A DNA stretch of 64,000 nt, taken from NCBI GenBank assembly GCA_029261995.1, contig JAJDAF010000005.1:1-64000 (forward strand), written 5' to 3'. The translations under genes and the position numbers were made by a program. The notes below the pieces were generated by a model that made no database searches, was not told the origin of the DNA, and was given only the letters and a program-made list of their open reading frames with translations. This DNA comes from Candidatus Zhuqueibacterota bacterium. GTDB lineage: Bacteria; Zhuqueibacterota; Zhuqueibacteria; Oceanimicrobiales; Oceanimicrobiaceae. Of the stretch, positions 27,097 to 35,487 are shown piece by piece (the stretch's first letter is position 1; every line of letters starts with the position of its first letter).

Positions 27097-27431
27097 TGCT
27101 CAACAAGCAGTTGGACCTACTGGTGGCTTTGCAAGACCTGGACATCATGATCAAGGACATTGATGATGTCAAACAAATTGGATTCGACGTCGAGGGCAGG
27201 GAAAAGCTTGATGAGGCGCGCAACGAGTTGACCGAAAAGTTGAGCAAGCCGCTTGCCTTTAACTATGAGAAACTCAAGAAACGTTACAAGCGGGCCATCG
27301 TTCCGGTAAAGGATGATTTTTGCCTGGGATGTTTTATGCGCGTGCCGACACAGCTTATTACACGCGGTCGGGAAGATACGGCAGTCATCAACTGCGAGGG
27401 CTGCGGCCGTATTCTTTATTGGTACGAGTGA
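27096..27431 (+). CDS. coiled-coil zinc-ribbon protein
   Basis: 111 aa. The N-terminal half is helical with a LVALQDLDIMIKDIDDV heptad-rich stretch. The C-terminus is a C4 zinc ribbon, CLGCFM followed by CEGCGRILYW. It resembles the small CdsZ/DUF164-like putative nucleic-acid-binding zinc-ribbon proteins. The start overlaps the IIA stop (TGATG), so translation is coupled. It meets the convergent GNAT gene end to end with no gap. Confidence 0.75.
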   Translation: MLNKQLDLLVALQDLDIMIKDIDDVKQIGFDVEGREKLDEARNELTEKLSKPLAFNYEKLKKRYKRAIVPVKDDFCLGCFMRVPTQLITRGREDTAVINCEGCGRILYWYE

Positions 27432-28553
27432 TCAAATCTCAGTTTCGTAAATAGAGTACTTCTTGTGAAGCCGTGCGCCCATGCCCTCGAGAGCACGGTT
27501 CATGAGCGTGTTATCTTCGAGTATCCACGAGAACTCGCCCTGAGCGTAGCCCTTTTCGATGCCGCTACGATAGGTTTCATAGTAGAAGGCCGGGGCGAGC
27601 CCGCGTTTCTTCTGAAATCTCTTCCGCACTCCCAGCGTCACCACCCTGATTCGCTTGATCTTCTTCTTGTTTAACAGCAGCTTGAAAATACCGAACGGCA
27701 GCAACCGGCCATTTACCTTTTTCAAAATCTCATTGTAATCCGGCAAGGCGAGTGAGAAGCCCGCGGCCTCGCCGTCCACTTCGGCAATGTAAACAATGTC
27801 TGGGTCTACGGCCGGTTTAAGATCCTTTGCAAGATGTTTGAATTCTGCTTCATTCATGGGAACGAAGCCCCAATTGTCCTGCCAGGCGTCGTTGTAGATG
27901 TCATGGATAAGTTCGACTTCTTGGTCAAACTGCTTCATGTTGATGGTGCGGAAGCTCAGGCTCTTATCTTGCATTGCCTTTTCGGCAAACTTGACAAAAC
28001 GCTCCGGCATGGGCATGGTTTTGTCGAAATCATAGGCGTAAAGCTGTTTGCACTTCGACATTCCGGCCGCTTCCATGAGCGACAGATAGTATTCCGGATT
28101 GTAGGTCATCATGATCGTTGGGCTGGAGTCAAAGCCTTTGCTCAGGAATCCACAAGTGTCGTTGGTCGAGAGATTCGTTGGGCCCCGCAGGACGTTCATT
28201 CCCTTGCCGCGCAACCAGTTCTTTGCGGTGGCAATGAGCTTTCTCGCGACGGCGGCATCGTCGATGCTTTCGAAGAATCCGAAGAAACCCGTAGTCTCAC
28301 CGTGAAAGTTGTTATGGCTGCTGTTGACAATGGCAGCAATTCTACCTACCAATTTTCCGTCGCGCCAGGCGAAAAAAAGCTCGGCATCTGAGTGGCGAAA
28401 GAACGGATTTTTCTTTTTGCTGAGAATGGTCTTCATATCCATGAGCAACGGAGGCACCCAGTTGGGGTCACCCTGGTAGATTTGCCATGGAAACTTGATA
28501 AATGCGTTGCGCTCTCGGTTTGACTGGACCTGTGTGATCGCGACCGTGTTCAT
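27432..28553 (-). CDS. GNAT-fold acyltransferase-like protein (possible ceramide N-acyltransferase)
   Basis: 373 aa. The N-terminal part has FPWQIYQGDPNWVPP and KNPFFRHSDAELFFAWRDGKLVGRIAA, the pattern of a large GNAT-superfamily group common in Bacteroidota. A second GNAT-like half ends in RVVTLGVRKRFQKKRGLAPAFYYE. GGGAG precedes the ATG at 28553; the longer frame from 28592 has none. The serine palmitoyltransferase-like gene lies immediately upstream on the same strand. Bacterial ceramide synthases described in Caulobacter are GNAT-like, so N-acylation of a sphingoid base is a reasonable guess. A terminator between the two genes weakens a strict operon claim. Confidence 0.78.
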   Translation of the reverse strand: MNTVAITQVQSNRERNAFIKFPWQIYQGDPNWVPPLLMDMKTILSKKKNPFFRHSDAELFFAWRDGKLVGRIAAIVNSSHNNFHGETTGFFGFFESIDDAAVARKLIATAKNWLRGKGMNVLRGPTNLSTNDTCGFLSKGFDSSPTIMMTYNPEYYLSLMEAAGMSKCKQLYAYDFDKTMPMPERFVKFAEKAMQDKSLSFRTINMKQFDQEVELIHDIYNDAWQDNWGFVPMNEAEFKHLAKDLKPAVDPDIVYIAEVDGEAAGFSLALPDYNEILKKVNGRLLPFGIFKLLLNKKKIKRIRVVTLGVRKRFQKKRGLAPAFYYETYRSGIEKGYAQGEFSWILEDNTLMNRALEGMGARLHKKYSIYETEI

Positions 28554-28579
28554 GAGTTTCTCCCGCCAGCTACAATATA

Positions 28580-28610
28580 AAAAAGGTCGCAAACCGGTAC
28601 GACCTTTTTC
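28580..28610 (-). terminator. intrinsic terminator behind the serine palmitoyltransferase-like gene
   Basis: AAAAAGGTCG (28580-28589) pairs perfectly with CGACCTTTTT (28600-28609). On the minus strand the hairpin runs into seven Ts. It lies 24 nt past the stop of the upstream minus-strand gene and before the GNAT start. Confidence 0.85.
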
Positions 28611-28633
28611 TTAATCAATTCATTTTGAGAGTG

Positions 28634-29818
28634 CTATATGAGTCCGAGTTCCTTGCCCAATTTCTCGAACACGCCGAGCACAAAATCCAGCTCCTGGTCG
28701 GTATGTGTGGCCATGTAGCTGGTGCGGATCAGGGCGCTGCCTGTTGGAACAGCCGGCGCCACTGCCGGGTTGGCAAAGACCCCACTCTCGAAAAGCTTCT
28801 TCCAGAAAACGAAGGTGTCTGTGTCTTCGCCGATTACAATCGGAATGACCGGGCTCTGTGAGCCGCAGGTGTCGAACCCGAGTTCGTCGAACCCCTTTTT
28901 CATCTTGCGAACATTACGCCACAATTTTTCGCGGCGTTCAGGTTCTTTTTCGATGATGTCGAGGGCAGCGATCACCGAAGCTGCATTGGCCGGCGGAATA
29001 CTGGCCGAAAAGATGAGAGCCCGCGCGTGATGTTTGATGTAGTGAATCACGTTTTCGCTGCCGGTAATGAAGCCGCCAAGAGACGCAAACGACTTGCTGA
29101 AGGTTCCCATGGTGAGATCGACTTCGTCCTCCAGACCAAAGTGTTCCGCGGTGCCTCGGCCATTGGCGCCAAATACGCCAACGGAGTGCGCATCGTCCAC
29201 CATGACTCGGGTGCCGAATTTCCGTGCCACCTTCACGATGTTGGGCAAGTCGATAAGGTTGCCTTCCATGCTGAAAACGCCATCGACAACGATAAGCTTG
29301 CCGGCATCCTGTTTGCTCGCGGCCAGCAGGCGTTCCAGATCTCGCATGTTGTTGTGCTTAAATTTAACGATGCGGGCAAAAGAAAGGCGGTTGCCGTCCA
29401 CGATGCTGGCATGGTTGTTTCTATCCGCAAAAATGATATCGTCTTTGCCTGCAATGGTGGCCAAGGTTCCGAGGTTGGTCTGAAAGCCCGTCGAGAACAC
29501 AAGTGCTGCTTCCGCATTCATGAACTCCGCCAGCCGCTCTTCGAGCCGCTCGTGCAGCGAGAGCGTGCCGTTCAGAAATCGCGACCCGGTGCACCCCGAG
29601 CCAAAGTCCTCGATGGCATCTTGGGCAGCCTTCTTGATCCTGGGGTCTTGGGTCAATCCGAGGTAATTGTTGGAACCGACCATCACTAACTTTTTCCCAT
29701 CAATCTCAACTTCGCAGTCCGCCCCGGACTGGATTGCTTTAAAATACGGGTACCAGCCTTGCGCTTGCAGCTCTCTTGCGCGCGTGAATTTAGTGCACTT
29801 GTCGAATAGGTCAGCCAA
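28634..29818 (-). CDS. spt: serine palmitoyltransferase / 2-amino-3-oxoacyl-CoA synthase-like PLP enzyme
   Basis: 394 aa alpha-oxoamine synthase. The PLP lysine is in TFSKSFASLGGF, the cofactor aspartate in VMVDDAHSVGVFG, and GSGCTGSRFLNGTLSLHERLE and FADRNNHASIVDG are family motifs. Starting at the TTG 29818 (GGAG 9 nt upstream) gives MADLFDKCTKFTRA, the usual start of Bacteroidota-type Spt enzymes. They condense serine with a long acyl-CoA to 3-ketosphinganine. BioF or Kbl activity is the alternative; no bio genes are nearby. The GNAT neighbour favours sphingolipid synthesis (inference). Confidence 0.85.
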   Translation of the reverse strand: MADLFDKCTKFTRARELQAQGWYPYFKAIQSGADCEVEIDGKKLVMVGSNNYLGLTQDPRIKKAAQDAIEDFGSGCTGSRFLNGTLSLHERLEERLAEFMNAEAALVFSTGFQTNLGTLATIAGKDDIIFADRNNHASIVDGNRLSFARIVKFKHNNMRDLERLLAASKQDAGKLIVVDGVFSMEGNLIDLPNIVKVARKFGTRVMVDDAHSVGVFGANGRGTAEHFGLEDEVDLTMGTFSKSFASLGGFITGSENVIHYIKHHARALIFSASIPPANAASVIAALDIIEKEPERREKLWRNVRKMKKGFDELGFDTCGSQSPVIPIVIGEDTDTFVFWKKLFESGVFANPAVAPAVPTGSALIRTSYMATHTDQELDFVLGVFEKLGKELGLI

Positions 29819-30055
29819 GGTGTCACTCTCCAGGTATTTGACATTCGGTTTGATTTGGAAGCGACTAATATAGGGAATACAGGGCTTTAGATCAAGCCAA
29901 AAAGTTACAGGGTTTTCAAATGGCTGCAACCGTTCAGGCGAGCAAATGATTACAATTCGCCGCAGCGGGTCCAATCTCGAAACTCGATGGTAGGACCGTA
30001 TTTCCGCAAAGTCACGCCGGGTGGGCTTAGAAGGTGGTCATCCCAAAACAGCAGG

Positions 30056-30949
30056 TCATTGGTTTGCGGCATCGATGAGTTGGCGCATCATGGCGATGTG
30101 CGCGGGGCCGGTGCCGCAGCAGCCGCCCAGAATATTGACGCCCTTTTTCAGGAGAAGCTTTGCCTTGGGTTGAATGAAGTCCGGCGTTTCACTGTACACC
30201 GCGACGCCGTCAACATCCTCAGGGATTCCGGCATTTGACTGCGCAATAATTGGCTTGTCAGTCAGCGGCCGCATCTCGTCTACGATGGCAATCATCTCAT
30301 CGAAGCCTTTGCCGCAGTTGGCGCCGATGACGTTAGCTCCAGCCGCGCTGAGTCTCGCCACTGCCGTTGCGATATCCACGCCCCACATGGTTCGCGCCCC
30401 TGCCGTTCCAAGCTCAAAGGTCATGGTGCTGACAACCGGCAGACCTGTCGTCTCTTTTGCGGCCCTGGTGGCAAGCTCTGCTTCTTCGATGGCCATCATG
30501 GTCTCAACGAAAATCGCATCAGCGCCACCGTCGGCCAGGGCGGTTGCCTGCTCCACAAAGAACCCCATGGCATCGTCTGGGGAGCGCGGTCCCAAGGGTT
30601 TGAGAATGTCACCGGTCGGCCCCATGGAACCGGCCACAAACTTGCCGGTGGGACACACGGATTTTGCCAATTGCGCGGACTTTTGACAGAATTCCGCAAC
30701 ACGGTCTTCAAAGCCGTGCAAGGCGAGACGTGAGCGGTTGGCGCCAAATGTGTTGGTTTCAACGATGTCGGCGCCAGCGTCAAAATAATCAGAGTAGATG
30801 CTTTGCATCAGCTCCGGGTGTGACACGGTATACTCTTCCGGGCAAACTCCGGTTGGCATGCCGCGTTTCTGCAGCTCCGTACCCATGCCGCCATCGCACA
30901 GCAGGATTTGTCCTGATCGCAGCAGGGTGATGATGTTTGGTTGTTGCAT
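30056..30949 (-). CDS. homocysteine S-methyltransferase family protein
   Basis: 297 aa, the MetH-N/BHMT-type zinc methyltransferase barrel. LLCDGGMGTELQKRG starts the domain, ETNTFGANR follows, and the zinc cysteines are in GANCGKG and GGCCGTGP. It transfers a methyl group from a donor such as a methylcorrinoid or S-methylmethionine to homocysteine. It lies downstream of a UroD-type methyltransferase on the same strand (about 145 nt apart), a common pairing for corrinoid-dependent methyl transfer, though no corrinoid protein is in the window. Confidence 0.88.
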   Translation of the reverse strand: MQQPNIITLLRSGQILLCDGGMGTELQKRGMPTGVCPEEYTVSHPELMQSIYSDYFDAGADIVETNTFGANRSRLALHGFEDRVAEFCQKSAQLAKSVCPTGKFVAGSMGPTGDILKPLGPRSPDDAMGFFVEQATALADGGADAIFVETMMAIEEAELATRAAKETTGLPVVSTMTFELGTAGARTMWGVDIATAVARLSAAGANVIGANCGKGFDEMIAIVDEMRPLTDKPIIAQSNAGIPEDVDGVAVYSETPDFIQPKAKLLLKKGVNILGGCCGTGPAHIAMMRQLIDAANQ

Positions 30950-31094
30950 GTAGTTTCCCTTCTTGAGCATTAAACGGTAGTGCCGGGATCAACAAGACCG
31001 CGGCTTATCGACAATCACGCAGGCTTGAGTCACGGCGGAGCAAATGACCTTCGGGCAGGCGGAAATCTCAGGCTTTGGCGGGCCATTAGCGGAA

Positions 31095-32270
31095 TCAATA
31101 TCGCCCAAATTCTTCCACCAGTTCATGCAGCAGCTCGATATTTTCCGGCGGGGTCGACGGCGCCACCGAGCATGCCGTGCTCAGAATATATCCGCCGTCC
31201 TGCTTTCCGATCTCAATTCTCCACGCAACGTCTTTTCTGATATCATCGAGGCTGCCGTAAAGCAGCGTGTTCACCGGATCGATGTTGCCCTTGATAAAAG
31301 TTTTGCCTTGCAAATGCTGCTTGGCTTCCTCCAAATCAACGGTGCCGATGGGAGGTGGGTCCAGTGTGTCAATGCCGTTGGTGCCAGTTTCAACCATTAG
31401 GTTGAGGCGGTCTCCAATGCTGCCGCAGGTGTGCGTGTAAACTGGGATTGCACATTGTTTCCGGACTTCTGAGATGATTTTCTTTTCATAGGGCAGCACG
31501 AACTCCCGGTAGTGCTGCGTTGAGATAAATCCAGCTCCGGCAAACGCCGACGAAATCAGCACCGCATCAACTCCAAGACTGGCTTGTTTGATGGCCAGAT
31601 CGATAGCGCCCTGCGTAAGACGCTCAAGGCATGCCCGCACCTTGCCAGGATCGTCGAAAATGGCCATGAGCGCGTTTTCGTAATTCAGCAACTCGAGAAA
31701 TTGTGACCAGGGCGAAAAAATTTCTGAATGAACCGAAACGTCGTCACCGGCCGTGGCCAGGACTTTGCGGATTGTCTCAAAATGGTAGTCCGGGAAGAAG
31801 TCATCGAAGGGCCGGGGCTCGGTTTCAAAACCCCATGTGTACGGATAGGTGATGTCAGTCAGGTCCCACGGCTCCACGTAAAAGAGTTTTTCCGGGTCAA
31901 GCTCATCAAATGTCGGGAAGTACCGGGCGCCGTCTGCCTGATAGTAGTGCGGAAGGTCGTCAATCGGAAAGGCGGTGTAGTTGCCATTCTTCCATGTCAG
32001 GGTGGACTCTCCGTCTGTCTGTTCAATTCTTTGAATGTACGATTCATAGTCCGGCTCCCGGCCTGGCAGATTGACGAGAATGCCGTCAAAATGGTATCGC
32101 TGCTGCATCTTTACCAGGGCGCCAGAAAAGCTTTCGGAGCGGTACCAGATGTCTGTTGCCGTCATGCCGGCATGTAGAAAGTAGTGTCCGATGGCGAGCT
32201 GACACATGACAGGCACGCGGTCGGGCGCGCGCAGCATCATGGCGCTTTTCATTCGTTCTTTGGAGAGCAT
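31095..32270 (-). CDS. uroporphyrinogen-decarboxylase-family (MtaA/CmuA-like) methyltransferase
   Basis: 391 aa UroD-superfamily protein. RMKSAMMLRAPDRVPV is the family entry. YTHTCGSIGDRLNLMVETG and GNIDPVNTLLYG carry the His/Cys zinc-type residues of the methyltransferase branch rather than the arginines of haem HemE. It likely moves methyl groups between a corrinoid protein and a thiol acceptor, together with the downstream homocysteine methyltransferase (inference). The ATG at 32270 was preferred over the longer 32300 start because it begins MLSKERM and follows a GGGAA. Confidence 0.82.
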   Translation of the reverse strand: MLSKERMKSAMMLRAPDRVPVMCQLAIGHYFLHAGMTATDIWYRSESFSGALVKMQQRYHFDGILVNLPGREPDYESYIQRIEQTDGESTLTWKNGNYTAFPIDDLPHYYQADGARYFPTFDELDPEKLFYVEPWDLTDITYPYTWGFETEPRPFDDFFPDYHFETIRKVLATAGDDVSVHSEIFSPWSQFLELLNYENALMAIFDDPGKVRACLERLTQGAIDLAIKQASLGVDAVLISSAFAGAGFISTQHYREFVLPYEKKIISEVRKQCAIPVYTHTCGSIGDRLNLMVETGTNGIDTLDPPPIGTVDLEEAKQHLQGKTFIKGNIDPVNTLLYGSLDDIRKDVAWRIEIGKQDGGYILSTACSVAPSTPPENIELLHELVEEFGRY

Positions 32271-32581
32271 GAGCAATTCCCGACAAGAATGTCGTGACAA
32301 GAAGTGAAATCGTTTGACGATTTTAAGGGTCTGTGGCCTTAGAAGCTACTACTTTTTTTTGTTTGTTTGCTTCTCGTGGGGCTGGGCATACCTGGATGGC
32401 CCGGTTCCGGCGTCAGGGGATTCCTGGGGAGGTAGCAATGAATTCAATTGCATCTTTGCACGCGACGCTGCATCTTGCAGGAGTTTACCGGAGGCCTGGC
32501 GTGCTGCACAATCGCGAAGGCAGGCTGCCGGAAAAGGAACGACTGTTTTTCGACATTCTACAATTTGAACAGGAGACAGGC
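32271..32581. other. divergent intergenic region
   Basis: Gap of 311 nt between the divergent methyltransferase and dehydrogenase genes, containing a T-rich run near 32351-32370. The open frame that precedes the dehydrogenase start in phase (from 32333) has no ribosome site or family similarity. No clear promoter was found. Confidence 0.4.
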
Positions 32582-33463
32582 ATGCGGAAGATCGGATTTG
32601 TCGGACTTGGCATCATGGGGCAGCCCATGTGCCTGAATTTAGTCAAGGCGGGGTTCGATGTGACGGTGTTCAACCGTACGGCCGCCAGGCTTGACAGGGT
32701 GGTGGCAGCCGGGGCCAGAGCTGCCGGTTCGCCAGCGGAGGTGGCGCAGCAATCAGAGATTACGATCACCATGGTTTCCGACACGCCGGATGTCGATGCG
32801 GTCATTCTGGGAGAACAGGGTGTTGTCGAAGGGGCGCAATCCGGCAGCGTCGTGGTCGATATGAGCACGATTTCGCCGTCCGTGACTCAGGAGATCGGGG
32901 ACCGGCTCAAGCAAGGCGGAGTTGACATGCTGGACGCACCGGTCAGCGGCGGCGACACAGGAGCTATTAATGGCACGCTGGCCATCATGGTTGGCGGCGA
33001 GAAGTCGATTTTTCAGCGCTGTCTGCCTGTGTTTCAGGCCATGGGGAAATCGGTCACGTATGTCGGCGGCCGCGGCATGGGCCAAACCACCAAACTCTGC
33101 AATCAGATATTGGTATCGGTCACCAACATGGCGGTGTGCGAGGCCATGCTGTTCGCACAGAAATCAGGCCTGGATCCTGGAATCATGGTCGAGGCAACGC
33201 AGGGAGGCGCCGCCGGCTCATGGCAACTTTCCAATCTCGGCCCCAAAATGGTTGCGGCTGACTTTGCGCCGGGATTCATGGTCGATCTACAGCAAAAGGA
33301 TTTGCGTTTGGTCATAGAAGCCGGCCGTCAAATGAATCTGCCCATGCCGGCCTTGCGCCTGGTGCACCAGATGTATGCCGGCTGTCAGGCGCACGGAGAG
33401 GGGCGGGAGGGAACGCAGGCGCTGTTCAAGTCCTTCCAACGGCTGGCCGGGGAAGGCGCGTAG
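32582..33463 (+). CDS. garR: beta-hydroxyacid dehydrogenase (tartronate-semialdehyde reductase / 3-hydroxyisobutyrate dehydrogenase family)
   Basis: 293 aa. IGFVGLGIMGQPMCLNL is the NAD-binding start, DAPVSGGDTGAINGTLAIMVGG the substrate motif, and GRGMGQTTKLCNQ carries the catalytic lysine. The C-terminal FMVDLQQKDLRL stretch is also typical. It reduces 2-hydroxy-3-oxopropionate or oxidises 3-hydroxyisobutyrate; the sequence does not distinguish them. AGGAGA precedes the ATG. The gene symbol is tentative. Confidence 0.9.
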   Translation: MRKIGFVGLGIMGQPMCLNLVKAGFDVTVFNRTAARLDRVVAAGARAAGSPAEVAQQSEITITMVSDTPDVDAVILGEQGVVEGAQSGSVVVDMSTISPSVTQEIGDRLKQGGVDMLDAPVSGGDTGAINGTLAIMVGGEKSIFQRCLPVFQAMGKSVTYVGGRGMGQTTKLCNQILVSVTNMAVCEAMLFAQKSGLDPGIMVEATQGGAAGSWQLSNLGPKMVAADFAPGFMVDLQQKDLRLVIEAGRQMNLPMPALRLVHQMYAGCQAHGEGREGTQALFKSFQRLAGEGA

Positions 33464-33521
33464 GGCTCTTATACTGTTGGCAAATGAAAATGACCAGGAG
33501 GCAGGATACTAATGATGTAAT

Positions 33522-34769
33522 TCATTGTAGCAATGTCATTTGAATTGTTTGAGTAAACGGCACGTTCTTCCGTCCTTGCATCGTAAACATCTTCAGAAAA
33601 TACGTGCCGCTTGCAACTCTGCCAGTCTTCTCATTTTGACCATCCCAGACTATTTGATGTTCACCGGCAGGAAATTGCGTATGATGTGCAAGGCTCTTCA
33701 CTCTTTGACCAAGAGAGTTATAGATCACGATGCTCAGTTCCGCTTCTGTAGGCAATGAAAAACGGATATTGGTAGTCGGATTAAAGGGATTAGGGTAATT
33801 TGGATATAACACAAACGCTTTGGGGATGTTGGAATTAGCTTGCTCCACTGCACTGGGGTGTCCTTCGCCAGAGGCAAGGATTTCAACTGGATTGTTCAGA
33901 GAACCGTTGCTGAAAACAAACAACGTGTCCGTGAAAAATTCAACAGAAATTGAAGAACAAATTGGACATAAGTCTGGCGAAAAGGTTATAAGTAGCGCGG
34001 AGTCCTGCGGAGCCAAGCTTAACTTATCTCTTTCAAACTGTTCAATATCATGACTCCCGAAAACAAACCAATAAAAGGTAGTATCTTTAGTAACAACCTC
34101 GAAGCTATAGCCGAAGGGCTTCGATGATTTGACGCTATCGATGACCAAGTCAACGTTACCGGTATTTACCACCAACAGAGTATCATAGCTTTCCACGGTC
34201 TCAAAGAATAGGGACTCCGGCTGAATTTGAATCGTCGGTTCAGCTAGTACTCCACTGGGGCGTCCTTCGCCAGAGGCAAGGATTTTAACTGGACTGTTCA
34301 GAGAATCGTTGCTGAAAACAAACAACGTGTCCGTGAAAAATTCAACAGAAATTGAAGAACAAACTGGACATAAGTCTGGCGAAAAGGTTATAAGTAGCGC
34401 GGAGTCCTGCGGAGCCAAGCTTAACTTATCTCTTTCAAACTGTTCAATATCACGACTCCCGAAAACAAACCAATAAAAGGTAGTATCTTTAGTAACAACC
34501 TCAAAGCCATAGCCGAATGGCTTCGATGATTTGACGCTATCGATGACCAGGTCAACGTTACCGGTATTTACCACCAAGAGAGTATCATAGCTTTCCGTGG
34601 TCCCAAAGAATAGAGACTCTGGCTGAATTTGAATCGTCGGTTCCGTGGATACGGTAGCTAGTAGAGAGTCTATATTGTTGAGGTTTTCCGCGAGGAATAG
34701 AGAACATAAAATGGTAATCGAAACTGCCCTCATACTTCTTAGCGCGGCCCGCTTTGACTTGTTCAACAT
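33522..34769 (-). CDS. secreted Por-type (T9SS) sorting-domain protein with duplicated Ig/ASH-like repeat
   Basis: 415 aa. A short basic and hydrophobic N-terminus (about 1-28) looks like a signal peptide. Two copies of a roughly 134-residue unit follow (about 43-176 and 177-310), almost identical to each other and beta-rich with a CPxCSSIS cysteine pair, resembling ASH/DUF1573-type Ig domains. The tail (about 325-415) has YPNYPNPFNPTTNIRFSLP and GTYFLKMF, the FlgD-like sorting domain common in Calditrichota/KSB1/Ignavibacteria cargo. It is probably exported to the surface. The DNA copies are offset by 402 nt. Confidence 0.88.
   Translation of the reverse strand: MLNKSKRAALRSMRAVSITILCSLFLAENLNNIDSLLATVSTEPTIQIQPESLFFGTTESYDTLLVVNTGNVDLVIDSVKSSKPFGYGFEVVTKDTTFYWFVFGSRDIEQFERDKLSLAPQDSALLITFSPDLCPVCSSISVEFFTDTLFVFSNDSLNSPVKILASGEGRPSGVLAEPTIQIQPESLFFETVESYDTLLVVNTGNVDLVIDSVKSSKPFGYSFEVVTKDTTFYWFVFGSHDIEQFERDKLSLAPQDSALLITFSPDLCPICSSISVEFFTDTLFVFSNGSLNNPVEILASGEGHPSAVEQANSNIPKAFVLYPNYPNPFNPTTNIRFSLPTEAELSIVIYNSLGQRVKSLAHHTQFPAGEHQIVWDGQNEKTGRVASGTYFLKMFTMQGRKNVPFTQTIQMTLLQ
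33852..34655. repeat. two tandem near-identical 402-bp units inside the T9SS cargo gene
   Basis: The sequence starting at 33852 recurs at 34254 with only scattered substitutions over about 400 nt. The period is 134 codons, so the frame is kept. Few differences separate the copies, many of them in codons that still give similar residues. This implies a recent duplication or ongoing gene conversion. Confidence 0.85.
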
Positions 34770-35487
34770 GTTTGACTCCTCTTGATTCCTAACATATTAC
34801 GCCTGCTCGTGGAGAATCTGTCTCCCACCCGCATCACGCACACCCACTGGACAAACCAAAGGCTCATTGGGCTCGCCTTGGCGCATTAACTATACTACGG
34901 GGCCCATCCGGTAATTCCCCACGCACAAATGAACTGGTGCTGACTTCAACGGACTTTTGCTCATTGAAGACCGGCAGCCAACCAACGATGGTATGCGTGG
35001 TGAAACAGATGCCATTGTCATTAACGATCTTGTATCCTGGTTATGCTGTTCAACTGGTTAGACTCCTGGCCCATGTTGGGGGGATGCGATCCCCGGTTCA
35101 ATTTCGCGACGGGGACTACGTGGCGGGTCGGGCAGTGGGTGACAAGTGCAGAAGCTTCTTTAGGAAGGCCTCATAGTTACTCAAGTAGTGGTCAGTTGCC
35201 TGATCTAATGAATCTGCAACGTTGATTTGCATAAGTGGGATGTGCCCCATCGTGGATGTATAGCGGGTTTGCCGTTAGATTGTAGCGATAGTGGAATCTC
35301 CTCAAGGAAAGCCACGCAATATTTTGACAAGGAGAAGCCCTAGAAACCGTGATGGTCGCTAAGACTTCTCTTGGATTTGAGAGGTAAGGTCAACCCTAGT
35401 CGACTACCACTTTGCTAACCGTACCGAAGATGGGACAGGTCAGAGTGTGTGCGACATTCGAAACTAGGGCTGTGTGGACCCCGTCTC
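34770..35487. other. intergenic region with a possible minus-strand gene remnant
   Basis: 718 nt without a complete gene. On the minus strand a frame stays open for about 90 codons (35387 to a TAG at 35116-35118). It reads like real protein in its last 65 residues (RFHYRYNLTANPLYIHDGH and NYEAFLKKLLHL), but it has no start codon until the ATG at 35232. It may be the decayed end of a gene. The short plus-strand frames here show no domain. GTTRRRY-like heptamers at 35057 and 35274 have no matching partner. Confidence 0.4.

Noticed and set aside
28027-29689. Plus-strand frames opposite the GNAT and serine palmitoyltransferase-like genes
   Set aside because: Antisense shadows; the minus-strand products have intact catalytic motifs.
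34937-35225. Short plus-strand frames in the gap behind the T9SS cargo gene
   Set aside because: No domain, no ribosome site, and mutually overlapping in different frames.
35057-35280. Further attC sites around GTTAGAC (35057) and GTTAGAT (35274)
   Set aside because: Neither heptamer has a RYYYAAC partner at a suitable distance or a palindromic arm.
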